In this document: piece by piece, positions 35,789 to 43,803 of the stretch
Layout: each line of letters begins with the position of its first letter
Numbering within the stretch: the first letter of the stretch is position 1
NCBI RefSeq assembly: GCF_014863545.1
Contig: NZ_CP062260.1
Location: forward strand, 1,240,001 to 1,304,000
Source of the DNA: Paenibacillus sp. JNUCC32
Lineage (GTDB): Bacteria > Bacillota > Bacilli > Paenibacillales > Paenibacillaceae
Length of the DNA stretch: 64,000 nt
Reading direction: 5' to 3'
The notes under the pieces: generated by a model
The model's input: the letters and a program-made list of their open reading frames with translations, nothing else
Told to the model about the DNA's origin: nothing
Databases searched by the model: none
Position numbers and translations under genes: made by a program

Positions 35789-35862
35789 GGCGGTCGTGGC
35801 GAAGGGGTTAACGCACCGGATTGTGGCTCCGGCATTCGTGGGTTCAAGTCCCATCGATCGCC
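35789..35862 (+). tRNA. tRNA-His (anticodon GTG)
   Basis: A full cloverleaf can be drawn: acceptor GCGGTCG with CGATCGC (one G-U pair), preceded by a genome-encoded G(-1) at 35789 opposite the C73 discriminator at 35862, a hallmark of histidine tRNA. The anticodon arm is CCGGA/TTGTGGC/TCCGG and the T-arm is CGTGGGTTCAAGTCCCATCG-like. CCA is not encoded. It is a lone tRNA gene with its own promoter and terminator. Confidence 0.96.
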
Positions 35863-35885
35863 CTTAAGTAAGTATACATAACGAG

Positions 35886-35913
35886 AAGGAGAGCCGAGAG
35901 GCTCTCCTTTTTT
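35886..35913 (+). terminator. Terminator of tRNA-His
   Basis: AAGGAGAGCC and GGCTCTCCTT form a perfect 10-bp stem with a 4-base loop, followed by TTTTTG. Confidence 0.93.
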
Positions 35914-35990
35914 GTAAATCCTCTTCAATAGATACGGATGTCAGACGACATTTAAGATGGTATAATGGATTGAAATCGAGGTGAGTATTT

Positions 35991-36251
35991 ATGGCAAAAA
36001 AGAAACGAACGTCCCCGGCGCCGCGGACGGAAACTGCCGATAGACCCGCAACGCTAAAAGATATGCTGGACCCTCAAGTTTTGGCAAAGCTGAAGGCGAC
36101 AACCGAGTCCTTAAAGGCCTCTGAAGCCGAGCGGCTGGAGAAGGAGCGGCAGGAACGGGAAGCTGCACGCAAGGCGGAACAGAAGCGCCGCGATAACGAT
36201 TTTGAATATCTGCTGGAACACAGCGAGATGGATTGGAAAAAGTACAAATGA
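35991..36251 (+). CDS. DUF3886 family protein (YqkE-like)
   Basis: An 86-residue, very charged protein: a Lys/Pro-rich start (MAKKKRTSPAPRTETADRPA), a conserved TLKDMLDPQVLAKLK segment, a Lys/Glu/Arg/Ala coiled coil (residues about 38-68) and the family C-terminus FEYLLEHSEMDWKKYK. DUF3886 is confined to Bacillales and has no known role. The ATG is preceded by GAGGTGAG. The following 136 bases contain a nested inverted repeat (36298-36323) before the kinase gene. Confidence 0.85.
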   Translation: MAKKKRTSPAPRTETADRPATLKDMLDPQVLAKLKATTESLKASEAERLEKERQEREAARKAEQKRRDNDFEYLLEHSEMDWKKYK

Positions 36252-36297
36252 CAGGCGGCGGCAAGCTGTCTGTTTTTTAATATAGACATCAGATAAG

Positions 36298-36323
36298 GAT
36301 AGGTTTAAAAAACCTGGCCTATC
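36298..36323. other. Nested inverted repeat upstream of the kinase gene
   Basis: GATAGG (36298-36303) pairs with CCTATC (36318-36323), and inside it AGGTTT (36301-36306) pairs with AAACCT (36310-36315). The two stems overlap and exclude each other. A possible operator; no T-run follows. Confidence 0.4.
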
Positions 36324-36387
36324 TGGTAATGCAATATAAACGACTGAAGTCTACACAGTGAACCAAATGCGGAGGAAGAACGAGAAC

Positions 36388-36969
36388 ATGAATCATGGCC
36401 GTGCTATAAGGATCGGGATTGGCGGGGGGACGGGCAGCGGCAAAACGACGCTAAGCCTCCAACTCAAGGAGAAGCTTGTCGAGTATCGGGTGGCGCTCTT
36501 TCATATGGACAAATATTATAAGTCCGTCAGACCTATGTCTAAAGCGCCCTTTACGAATACAATCTTTGAGGATTTTAACCATCCGGACGCCGTCAACATC
36601 CAGCGTCTGACCGATGAGATAGAACAAGCCGCCCGTTGCGGTGACCATGATGTCATCGTCATTGAAGGGTTTCTTTTGTATCAATTCGAGGATCTTCGAA
36701 ACTCCCTGGATCTGAAGCTGTTCGTCGACTGTCCCGCGGATGAAAGAATGCTTCGCAGAAACCGGCGGTTCATGGAGAAGGGTCATCGCGAGGAAAGCGT
36801 GATACAGGAATATTTGCAGCTTGTGCGATACAGGCATGATCAATATGTCGAGCCTACCCGTTGGCATGCGGATTTGGTGATGAACGGCTCCCTGGAGGGG
36901 AAGCTTGGCTGTGCGGTCGTGATGAACTGGATTCAGGCCAGGATACAAGATAGCAGGAAGCATCGCTGA
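36388..36969 (+). CDS. P-loop kinase of the uridine kinase/phosphoribulokinase superfamily
   Basis: A 193-residue nucleotide-dependent kinase. Walker A is IGIGGGTGSGKTTLS, the substrate-side Asp is in FHMDKYYKS, a phosphate-acceptor-binding region is FEDFNHPDAVNIQRLTDEI, and Walker-B-like VIVIEGFLLYQ and the lid LRRNRRFMEKGHREE follow. This fits the uridine kinase-like group, but nicotinamide riboside kinase-like or pantothenate kinase-like activity cannot be excluded. Of three in-frame starts (36358 GTG, 36367, 36388), 36388 is chosen because GGAGG lies 12 bases upstream; the earlier ATG overlaps that site. Confidence 0.8.
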   Translation: MNHGRAIRIGIGGGTGSGKTTLSLQLKEKLVEYRVALFHMDKYYKSVRPMSKAPFTNTIFEDFNHPDAVNIQRLTDEIEQAARCGDHDVIVIEGFLLYQFEDLRNSLDLKLFVDCPADERMLRRNRRFMEKGHREESVIQEYLQLVRYRHDQYVEPTRWHADLVMNGSLEGKLGCAVVMNWIQARIQDSRKHR

Positions 36970-37033
36970 AGGCTGTTTACCGTGTGCTCATATCATGGAT
37001 TACCGTGCAGCATTGCCGTTTTCATATGTAGTG

Positions 37034-37062
37034 TTGATATCAGGGCGAAAGCGGGTTACAAT
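37034..37062 (+). promoter_or_regulatory. Promoter of the DsbA-like gene
   Basis: TTGATA (37034-37039), 17 bases, TACAAT (37057-37062), about 40 bases before the start codon. Confidence 0.7.
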
Positions 37063-37101
37063 TAGTAAGTTAGTATTCCTGCTCGCTAGGAGGCGAATTA
37101 A

Positions 37102-37821
37102 ATGAAAGTTGAAATTTGGTCGGATTTTATGTGTCCGTTCTGTTATATTGGAAAGCGCCGGTTCGAATCGGCATTGGAGCAGTTCCCTCATAAGGATCAG
37201 GTTGAAGTGGTATATCGCAGCTTTGAGCTTGATCCGAATGCGTCGTATAAGCCCGGGGTGTCCATGGACGAGTTATTGGCGGCGAAATACGGCATGAGCA
37301 AAGAGCAGGCCAAGGCAGCTAATGCCAACGTGACTCAACAAGCGGCCAGTGTTGGACTTACCTACCACATGGACCGCGTGATCCCTGCCAATTCATTTGA
37401 TGCTCACCGACTGGTTCATTTTGCTGCGCAGCATGGTAAAATGAAAGACATGACGGAGCGGCTGTTCCGCGCCTATTTCACGGATGCCGAGAATCTGGAA
37501 GATAAGAACCTGCTCGCCGATCTGGCGGCGGAGGTCGGACTGGAGCGGGAGCAGGCTATGGCGGTGCTTGAAAGCGATGCTTTCCAATCCGAGGTACGCG
37601 CAGATGAAGCCGCAGCGACGAATCTTGGAATTCGGGGAGTGCCGTTCTTCGTGCTCGGAGGCAAATATGCCGTGTCCGGCGCACAACCGCTGGAAGTTTT
37701 CACGGATGCACTGGACAAAGCCTATCGTGAAGCGAATCCCCTGGTCATGGTGAACGAGTCCGACAGCAACGACGGCATGTGTGCCGACGGATCTTGCGAT
37801 CTGCCGGGCAGCGCGAAATAA
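37102..37821 (+). CDS. DsbA-family oxidoreductase (FrnE-like)
   Basis: A 239-residue thioredoxin-fold protein with no signal peptide. The N-terminal WSDFMCPFCYIGKRRFE has the C-x-x-C active site; the inserted helical domain (residues about 60-150) and the cis-proline loop RGVPFFVLGGKYAVSGAQPL complete the FrnE/2-hydroxychromene isomerase-like DsbA fold. These cytoplasmic proteins act in thiol-disulfide exchange and stress tolerance. The C-terminal tail CADGSCDLPGS adds two cysteines, which could bind metal or take part in redox exchange. The ATG has CTAGGAGG upstream, and a terminator follows at 37839. Confidence 0.92.
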   Translation: MKVEIWSDFMCPFCYIGKRRFESALEQFPHKDQVEVVYRSFELDPNASYKPGVSMDELLAAKYGMSKEQAKAANANVTQQAASVGLTYHMDRVIPANSFDAHRLVHFAAQHGKMKDMTERLFRAYFTDAENLEDKNLLADLAAEVGLEREQAMAVLESDAFQSEVRADEAAATNLGIRGVPFFVLGGKYAVSGAQPLEVFTDALDKAYREANPLVMVNESDSNDGMCADGSCDLPGSAK

Positions 37822-37838
37822 ACCATACACAGCAAGCC

Positions 37839-37882
37839 TAGAGCCCGAAGCATCCGTACACGATCTTCGGGCTCTATTTATC
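37839..37882 (+). terminator. Terminator after the DsbA-like gene
   Basis: TAGAGCCCGAAG and CTTCGGGCTCTA form a perfect 12-bp stem with a 14-base loop, followed by TTTATC. Confidence 0.88.
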
Positions 37883-37925
37883 ACGGATCTTTAAAAATTG
37901 AATACATAATGCATAGGAGGTAACC

Positions 37926-38753
37926 ATGCCGCATCTTCCATCCGAGGAGCTAATCCATCGCATTCAGCGTTCGGAAACGGAGTATATGTATGATCGAATG
38001 CAAGCCATCGAAGGGCGGACCGGAAATCCCGAAGGGATCGAGATGGTTCGTTTCGGCCAAGCGCTGTGCTTGTACAGCAAAACGATGCCTTGGCTTTCTT
38101 TTAACACGGTCAAAGGACTCCGTTCGGAGAATCTGAAGGATCTGGACGCGATCATCGACTTCTATCAATCGCGGGACCGCAAATTCCAGTTCGAGATCGT
38201 GCCCGCCATGGTGAATCAGGCATTGCTCTCGGCGCTTGCCGATCGCGGATTCTTCCAATCCGCCTTTCATAATTCCATGTATATGAACCCGCAAGAACTG
38301 GTGGAGATGCCGGATCACGGAATTGTGATCAAAAGAATAGACAAAGACGAGTTTGAAGATTATGCTAAAGTTCATTGCCTGGGAACAGGACTGCCGGTGC
38401 AAGGGATCCCATCCGTAGCATTGAACAATCGCGTATTGCATGCAAGGCCGGGCTGGAGGTTCTATATGGCTTATGTGGATGAGCAGCCGGCTGCGGCCGG
38501 TGTCATGCATATGAACCATTCCACGGCTTCGCTTACATTTGCCGCTACGCTGCCGGAATACCGTCGACGGGGGCTGCATCAGGAGCTGCTTCGCAGAAGA
38601 ATACGGGACGCGAAGCGGGAGGGGTGCAATCTGGTTGTCGGTCAATGCGCCTTCTTATCCCAGAGCCATCGCGACATGGAAGCCGTCGGCATGAAGCTGG
38701 GCTATGTCCGGACGACCTGGACCGAGCGTCAACCTGAAAGTTCAGCGGAATAG
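37926..38753 (+). CDS. GNAT family acetyltransferase
   Basis: A 275-residue protein whose C-terminal half (about 135-270) is a GNAT domain: YMAYVDEQPAAAGVMHMNHS, then the CoA loop TLPEYRRRGLHQELLRRRI and CNLVVGQCAFLSQSHRDMEA. The N-terminal half (about 1-130) is unlike typical GNATs and may be a degenerate second GNAT fold, as in two-domain members. The substrate is unknown. The ATG has AGGAGG 6 bases upstream. It starts a same-strand series with DUF4269 (15-base gap), DinB and TVP38 genes that are probably co-transcribed. Confidence 0.82.
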   Translation: MPHLPSEELIHRIQRSETEYMYDRMQAIEGRTGNPEGIEMVRFGQALCLYSKTMPWLSFNTVKGLRSENLKDLDAIIDFYQSRDRKFQFEIVPAMVNQALLSALADRGFFQSAFHNSMYMNPQELVEMPDHGIVIKRIDKDEFEDYAKVHCLGTGLPVQGIPSVALNNRVLHARPGWRFYMAYVDEQPAAAGVMHMNHSTASLTFAATLPEYRRRGLHQELLRRRIRDAKREGCNLVVGQCAFLSQSHRDMEAVGMKLGYVRTTWTERQPESSAE

Positions 38754-38768
38754 GGCAGGTGGGAAGCG

Positions 38769-39368
38769 ATGCAAGCAGAGTCGGATTTTTTAAACCTGGA
38801 GTATTTACGTGAAGGCACGGCCAAGCAGAGGCAGGCAGCTTCGGTCATAGATGAACTGGAACTATGGGAGCATTTGAAATCCTGCAGTCCTATATTGGTG
38901 GGCACGATCCCTATAGGGATTGACATCGCTTCAAGCGATCTCGATATCATATGTCATGTGACGGAGTTTGACCGGTTCGAGCGAGAACTCAGAGCGTCAT
39001 ACGACCGACTTGTTTCGGATTTCACATACTCTTTCCGAAGTGTGGGGAACGTAGAGCGAGCAGTAGCGCGATTTCGGTACAAAGGCTGGGAATTCGAGAT
39101 TTTTGCCCAGCCGGTGCCTTCCGTGAAGCAGAATGGCTACCGCCATATGGTAGTGGAATACAAGCTGTTGAAGCGGCTCGGCGAAGCTGCAAGAGAAACC
39201 ATCATTGAGCTGAAGAAGGCGGGGTATAAGACGGAACCTGCCTTTGCGAAGCTGCTGCATTTACCGGGCGATCCTTATGAGGAGCTGCTGGAGATGTATC
39301 GCTGGCCGGAGGCTCGACTGGACGCTTATATCAAATCATATATGGACAAGGAGAATGTATATGAATGA
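38769..39368 (+). CDS. DUF4269 family protein (nucleotidyltransferase-like)
   Basis: A 199-residue protein of the DUF4269 family. SPILVGTIPIGIDIASSDLDI followed by ICHV has the layout of the nucleotidyltransferase fold (G-[ST] then D-x-D-like SDLD), and EFEIFAQPVPSVKQNGYRHM gives the third-acidic-residue strand. No substrate is known. The ATG has GGCAGGTGGGA upstream. The last 8 bases overlap the DinB gene, giving translational coupling. Confidence 0.82.
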   Translation: MQAESDFLNLEYLREGTAKQRQAASVIDELELWEHLKSCSPILVGTIPIGIDIASSDLDIICHVTEFDRFERELRASYDRLVSDFTYSFRSVGNVERAVARFRYKGWEFEIFAQPVPSVKQNGYRHMVVEYKLLKRLGEAARETIIELKKAGYKTEPAFAKLLHLPGDPYEELLEMYRWPEARLDAYIKSYMDKENVYE

Positions 39369-39831
39369 CAAACAGCAGCTGTTAAACGAGTATTCGGAAT
39401 GGATCGGCAAGGTGAAGGAGTTCGGTGTCCTGGATGAGGACTATTGGAATTCCCCGATTGCGGATGGGAAATGGACCGTGCGCGATGTGGTGTGCCATAT
39501 CATGCGATGGGATGAGTATTTTTTTAATGAGGCTATCGCCAAAATCTCAACGGGAGATGCATTGACCGTCCGGCATCTGGATTATGACGCCTTCAATGAG
39601 GAGGCCAAGCAATATGCCAAAACGTTATCGACGGAAGCGCTGGTGGACCGGACGATAACCGCAAGGGAACAGCTGATTCGGACCATTGAAGCGTTGCCGG
39701 AAACGAAGTATGAGGAGCGGTACGCGGACGGAGACGGACATCCCTTTGAAGTGGCGCAATTTATGCGGGATTTCATCTGGCACGATAATCACCATCTGGC
39801 TCAGCTGAATCAGGTGCTGCAAGTCGGTTAG
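39361..39831 (+). CDS. DinB superfamily protein
   Basis: A 156-residue four-helix bundle of the DinB/YfiT type. The metal-binding histidines are likely those in WTVRDVVCHIMRWDEYFF (first His, about residue 46) and in WHDNHHLAQLNQVL near the C-terminus. Such proteins are thiol S-transferases (for example, bacillithiol transferases) or damage-inducible hydrolases; the substrate here is unknown. The start at 39361 has AAGGAG 7 bases upstream. It overlaps the end of the DUF4269 gene by 8 bases. Confidence 0.82.
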   Translation: MNDKQQLLNEYSEWIGKVKEFGVLDEDYWNSPIADGKWTVRDVVCHIMRWDEYFFNEAIAKISTGDALTVRHLDYDAFNEEAKQYAKTLSTEALVDRTITAREQLIRTIEALPETKYEERYADGDGHPFEVAQFMRDFIWHDNHHLAQLNQVLQVG

Positions 39832-39856
39832 GACAAGCAATACTTAGCGGAAATGG

Positions 39857-40501
39857 GTGAAGTCATTGAATGGCTACTTGGACATCATGTCTTATTTTAC
39901 ACAGAGCAATCTGGAATGGTTTCTTGACCAGTTTCGAGCCTTAGGCCCTCTGCCGGGCATACTGCTGACTTTCTTGAAATCCTTTATTCCTCCGATGCCC
40001 ACGATCGTGATCGTTGGCGTTAATGCAGCGGTGTACGGGCTGTGGGCGGGATTTCTTTACTCCTGGATCGGAATGGTGGCGGGATGCTTGACGACGTTTC
40101 TCCTCGTGCGGAAAATATCCGGTACTCCCCTGATCGAACGCTGGGCGAAAAAACCGAAGGTTCAGCGCGGCATGCGCTGGATTCAACGCAACGGCTTCAG
40201 TTATGTTTTTCTGCTGGGCATACTTCCCGTCGGGCCGTTTGTCGCTGTCAACGTGGCCGCCGGACTGGCGAGAATGAACGTCATGTCCTATCTCATGGCC
40301 GTAACCTTGGGCAAGGGCATTATGGTGTTTTGCGTTTCATACATCGGGGCTAATCTCTCGGATTTTATGGCGGAGCCCTTCAAATTGCTCGGTGTCCTAG
40401 CCTTTATCTTGCTGTCCCTATGGGGCAGTCGGAAGCTGGATTCATACTTTGTAAGAAAACAATCGTTTCACGATCAAGAAGCTGAGCTCAACTCCAATTG
40501 A
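39857..40501 (+). CDS. TVP38/TMEM64 family membrane protein
   Basis: A 214-residue membrane protein with the SNARE-associated (DedA/VTT) fold: GILLTFLKSFIPPMPTIVIV, YGLWAGFLYSWIGMVAGCLTT, GFSYVFLLGILPVGPFVAVN and the pair of re-entrant loops typical of VTT proteins. Family members are linked to lipid scrambling or carrier transport. The start is uncertain: GTG 39857 is the first in frame, while TTG 39866 has the better-placed GGGTGA. It lies 26 bases after the DinB gene on the same strand. Confidence 0.85.
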   Translation: MKSLNGYLDIMSYFTQSNLEWFLDQFRALGPLPGILLTFLKSFIPPMPTIVIVGVNAAVYGLWAGFLYSWIGMVAGCLTTFLLVRKISGTPLIERWAKKPKVQRGMRWIQRNGFSYVFLLGILPVGPFVAVNVAAGLARMNVMSYLMAVTLGKGIMVFCVSYIGANLSDFMAEPFKLLGVLAFILLSLWGSRKLDSYFVRKQSFHDQEAELNSN

Positions 40502-40606
40502 GCTCCCCGTTCCTGATCGTTTTACGGGAATGGATGCGGAGACCTTGTATTTGCTGTATAATGGTAAAATATCCAGTATCGGCATGAATGAAAGGGGGAA
40601 GCATTG

Positions 40607-40924
40607 ATGACCAAATTGGCCACATCCATTCTGGAAATCATTCGAATGATGATCATTCTGATGGTCGTGACAGCGGTTCTGGGCAGCATAGAGCATCAGA
40701 TCCTGAAGTCCTGGATTCCTTGGGAAGGGTTATATTTCCTGTTCCTGTTTGCGGGAAATGTGTGTTGGTTCCTGGTCCTCTATCGCAATCGCCTGCAATT
40801 CAGCGGCTGGTATCGTTCGGCGGAGACGCAGCGCAAACTGTCCGGAAATGCGACGAGAACCATCGTAGCGCTCGGGGCGCTCCTCATCGCGGCACCGGTT
40901 ATTTTAACGTGGATCACCGCTTAA
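40607..40924 (+). CDS. Small membrane protein of unknown function
   Basis: A 105-residue protein with three hydrophobic segments (about 8-25, 35-55 and 82-102) separated by a basic loop (YRNRLQFSGWYRSAETQRK). I do not recognise a family. The ATG at 40607 has AAGGGGGAA 7 bases upstream, which supports a real gene; a TTG in frame 3 bases earlier is less likely. It ends at the shared terminator at 40978. Confidence 0.7.
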   Translation: MTKLATSILEIIRMMIILMVVTAVLGSIEHQILKSWIPWEGLYFLFLFAGNVCWFLVLYRNRLQFSGWYRSAETQRKLSGNATRTIVALGALLIAAPVILTWITA

Positions 40925-40977
40925 TAATTGCATGATTATGTAACGGATATCGGCTAATAAACGATTAGCGTATATAA

Positions 40978-41019
40978 AAGGGACAGTTCCAAAGGTCGAT
41001 GCCTTCGGAACTGTCCCTT
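40978..41019. terminator. Bidirectional terminator between convergent genes
   Basis: AAGGGACAGTTCC and GGAACTGTCCCTT form a perfect 13-bp stem with an inner AAGG/CCTT extension, between the small membrane protein gene and the CotH-family gene. Confidence 0.92.
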
Positions 41020-41028
41020 ACTTGCTGA

Positions 41029-43071
41029 TTACAATCTTTTTCGTTTATATAGAGCCACAAAAAGACATGAGAGCAGCAGCAGCACGAGGGAAACTCCTGC
41101 GTACAAGGCTTCCTGGGTGCTGCCTTGCTCCTGGGCTGCTTCGTTCGACCAATCGCCAGGCCGGCCCATTCCGCGTCCACCCTGCATTTGACCGCCGAAC
41201 TCGCCGCCGAACCCGTTCCCCATCTGGCCTTGAGGGAAATCCGGCATCTGCCCTTGACCATTCTGAGCCGGCGCTTGCGGCATGGTCGGTTGATTGCCGC
41301 CTGTAGAGGGCTGGTTCGGAGCTTGCGTTGGATCTGTAGAATTTTCCTCTGCGTTACTTTCCTCTGCATGACTTGTTGGATCAACGGCAGAAGCAGCATC
41401 CATCGCTGTTCTTTCGTCGGAACTGCTTGTGCCTGGTCCAACCGCCGATACAATCGGCGAGTCAGATTCATCCACGTCAGGAGCGTCGCCAGAGCCTTCC
41501 CCAATGCCGCTGGAAGTAACATCCGCGTTGCTGGAAGGAGCAAAAGCGGCACCGTCGTTGTTGGCGGGCGTGTTTTCGCCAGAGATGCCTCCGCCCGGGG
41601 CGTCGTTAGGGACAACGATCCCAGTCCCGTCAGTCCCGCTGCCGGCTGTTCCATCCGGTGCCGTGCTTGTCCCGGTGCCGGTAGAGCTCTCCTGGGCGGC
41701 ATCATTGGAATTCGTATTGCTGCCAGGTACCATCCCGTCACCCCCAGGTCGCACGCCGGCGCCGTCAGGCCTCATACCTCCTCCGCCACCAGGCCCCATC
41801 CCGCTGCCGCTTCCGTCGCCGGACGAAGGGATCGTCCCCTCCAGCTGCTGCTGGATATTATCCATGGACTCTTCCGCGAATGAGGTCAATGTCGGGAGCG
41901 ATTGCTCGTACTCCTCATAGGAGTAGAACGGTCTGGGGTCTTGCTTGACGTGCTCGGATATCAATTCCTGCAATTGCGCTACGCGTTCCTCGAAATGGTC
42001 CTGCTGCATGTATCCCTCCAGCATCTCCGAGAGGATGGCGTGGTAACGTTCCTTATATTCGTCAACCTCGAGCAGCTTGGCAATCAGGGGACGTTCCGCC
42101 AAAGCACCCTGAGTGGGCTCGTCAATCAGGATGCCGGAGCCCCCAAACCCTCCGAACGCCATGTTATAATCCCAGGGCAGGACGGAGAAAATGCCGTTGT
42201 TCTCATACAGGTAGTAGTTCTGTTTGTTCATCCCCAAGTAACTGTCCATATTGGAGGCAACGACGTTCAAGGCAACGTACTTGAGCACGTTATCGACATC
42301 CAGCACCTTCTCGTAATCGGTGCCGTTGTTCAGCTCGTCGAGCATGTCGATCAATACATCGTCATTGGAGGACTTGGATTTCATGACAAGCCCGGTGTAC
42401 GAATCGGGGTCGCTGCCGAGCCAAGCCAGGTCGCTGCCCGTGCCTGTCATCTGGGCTTTGTATAATGCGCCGTACGAATTTTCGAAATGACGCTGCAGAT
42501 AAGAATCGCCAATCTGTTCGATTGCGAGGTAGAACCCCCATAATTCATCGTTAACGTATACATTGACGTAAGAGAAGCCGGGTGTGGGCAGACCGACGGA
42601 TTCCGCCAGCTCGTAGGTCAGGAATTCCCGCATATACGAGGCGTCGCTGTAGTTGTTGTTCAGATTGATTTTGCTGATCCCGTTCAAGGTTTGATTGAGA
42701 TATTCGTCAAAGGAAATCTTGAAGCTGTAGCGGTCGGAATCGGAATTGACCACGCTGCGCAGACTTAAATTGCCTTTGGTGCGAATGCCGACATGATCAA
42801 ATTGCATGCCGTTGTAATTGACGGACGCTTCTTTGTATTCTTCAGCGCTGGCGTTGTCCAGCATATCCTGGAAATCCGCTTCGTCGATCGTGATTTTAAC
42901 GTCAATGACCTTGTCCTTCGGAAAAACCGCGGAATCGATTTGCTCCTGAAGGCCATCGTTCTCAGAGCTTCCAGCCGTCCCGGCAACCTGTGTTGTCCTT
43001 TGGCAGCCTGTGAGCAGAAGGACTATGGCCAGCGCAAGGGACAGCAGGACTGTCGTTCTTTTCTTCATCAT
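41029..43071 (-). CDS. CotH-family protein, lipoprotein with C-terminal membrane anchor
   Basis: A 680-residue exported protein. The lipoprotein signal ends in LLLTGC (Cys23). Residues about 45-420 form a CotH domain: GIRTKGNLSLR, KINLNNNYSDASYMREFLTY, VNVYVNDELWGFYLAIEQI, and LPWDYNMAFGG, where the Asp of the W-D-x-N motif is conserved in CotH atypical protein kinases. A long Gly/Ser/Pro/Asp-rich region (about 420-640) with GMGPGGGGGMRPDG-like and GQMPDFPQGQMGNGFGG repeats follows, then a membrane helix and a basic end (about 656-680, ending KRKRL). An N-terminal lipid plus a C-terminal helix is unusual. It is the last gene of the VTC-DUF4956-CotH operon. Kinase activity on spore-coat or cell-surface proteins is inferred from the family. 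Confidence 0.9.
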   Translation of the reverse strand: MMKKRTTVLLSLALAIVLLLTGCQRTTQVAGTAGSSENDGLQEQIDSAVFPKDKVIDVKITIDEADFQDMLDNASAEEYKEASVNYNGMQFDHVGIRTKGNLSLRSVVNSDSDRYSFKISFDEYLNQTLNGISKINLNNNYSDASYMREFLTYELAESVGLPTPGFSYVNVYVNDELWGFYLAIEQIGDSYLQRHFENSYGALYKAQMTGTGSDLAWLGSDPDSYTGLVMKSKSSNDDVLIDMLDELNNGTDYEKVLDVDNVLKYVALNVVASNMDSYLGMNKQNYYLYENNGIFSVLPWDYNMAFGGFGGSGILIDEPTQGALAERPLIAKLLEVDEYKERYHAILSEMLEGYMQQDHFEERVAQLQELISEHVKQDPRPFYSYEEYEQSLPTLTSFAEESMDNIQQQLEGTIPSSGDGSGSGMGPGGGGGMRPDGAGVRPGGDGMVPGSNTNSNDAAQESSTGTGTSTAPDGTAGSGTDGTGIVVPNDAPGGGISGENTPANNDGAAFAPSSNADVTSSGIGEGSGDAPDVDESDSPIVSAVGPGTSSSDERTAMDAASAVDPTSHAEESNAEENSTDPTQAPNQPSTGGNQPTMPQAPAQNGQGQMPDFPQGQMGNGFGGEFGGQMQGGRGMGRPGDWSNEAAQEQGSTQEALYAGVSLVLLLLSCLFVALYKRKRL

Positions 43072-43089
43072 TTCTGACCACCGCCTGAC

Positions 43090-43800
43090 TTAGGATACAT
43101 AATCGCCGCTGTAACTGATCAGAACCGCATGTTGAACGCCCTGCAGCTGGGACAGCTTGTTCACGAATTGACCTTCCGCATCGCGCAGCCGTACTTCCAG
43201 CGTCAGCTCGATGCTGCCTGGCGTCACGGTTTTTTGCTTCAGGTTGTAACGCTTCACAGCCTGACCGACTTGTCCTTGAACGGCTTGCTCGGCCTGCTCG
43301 TTATCGCAATGGACGACCAGCAGGTAAGGGGTATCGACCGTCGCTTTCTTAATGAAGAAGAACAGGATAAGACCGACAACGACGGAGCCGATGGCAGCCA
43401 GCGTGTAGAATCCGGCTCCGGTTACGATCCCGGCAACCGCGGCCCAGAACAGGAAGATCAGATCGGTTGGGTCCTTGATGGGCGTACGGAAACGGACGAT
43501 GGAGAGCGCGCCGACCATACCGAGCGAGAGCACGAGATTCGAATTGATGGCGATGATGACAACGGCCGTGATCATCGTCATCCCGATCAGCGACACGTTA
43601 AAGCTCTTGGAATACAGGACGCCGCTGAAGACCCTTTTATAGAGCAGATAAATAAACAGCCCGATAACAAAGGCAACGGCGAGCGTGATCAAAATTTTGG
43701 CGATGCTGATGTCGGATACGAAATTTTCCATGACGGATTTTTTGACGATATCCGAAAAATTGGTGGTGTTCGTATTGCTTGAAGTCGATGTGGTGTTCAT
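43090..43800 (-). CDS. DUF4956 family membrane protein
   Basis: A 236-residue protein with four membrane helices (about 33-51, 68-88, 90-135 as two segments, 140-155), including the conserved cytoplasmic turn MVGALSIVRFRTPIKDPTDL, then a soluble C-terminal domain (about 160-236) of ferredoxin-like type. The function is unknown. DUF4956 genes are commonly found beside VTC polyphosphate polymerase genes, suggesting a channel or scaffold for that enzyme. It starts 3 bases after the VTC gene stop and ends 18 bases before the CotH gene. Confidence 0.87.
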   Translation of the reverse strand: MNTTSTSSNTNTTNFSDIVKKSVMENFVSDISIAKILITLAVAFVIGLFIYLLYKRVFSGVLYSKSFNVSLIGMTMITAVVIIAINSNLVLSLGMVGALSIVRFRTPIKDPTDLIFLFWAAVAGIVTGAGFYTLAAIGSVVVGLILFFFIKKATVDTPYLLVVHCDNEQAEQAVQGQVGQAVKRYNLKQKTVTPGSIELTLEVRLRDAEGQFVNKLSQLQGVQHAVLISYSGDYVS

Positions 43801-43803
43801 GAA

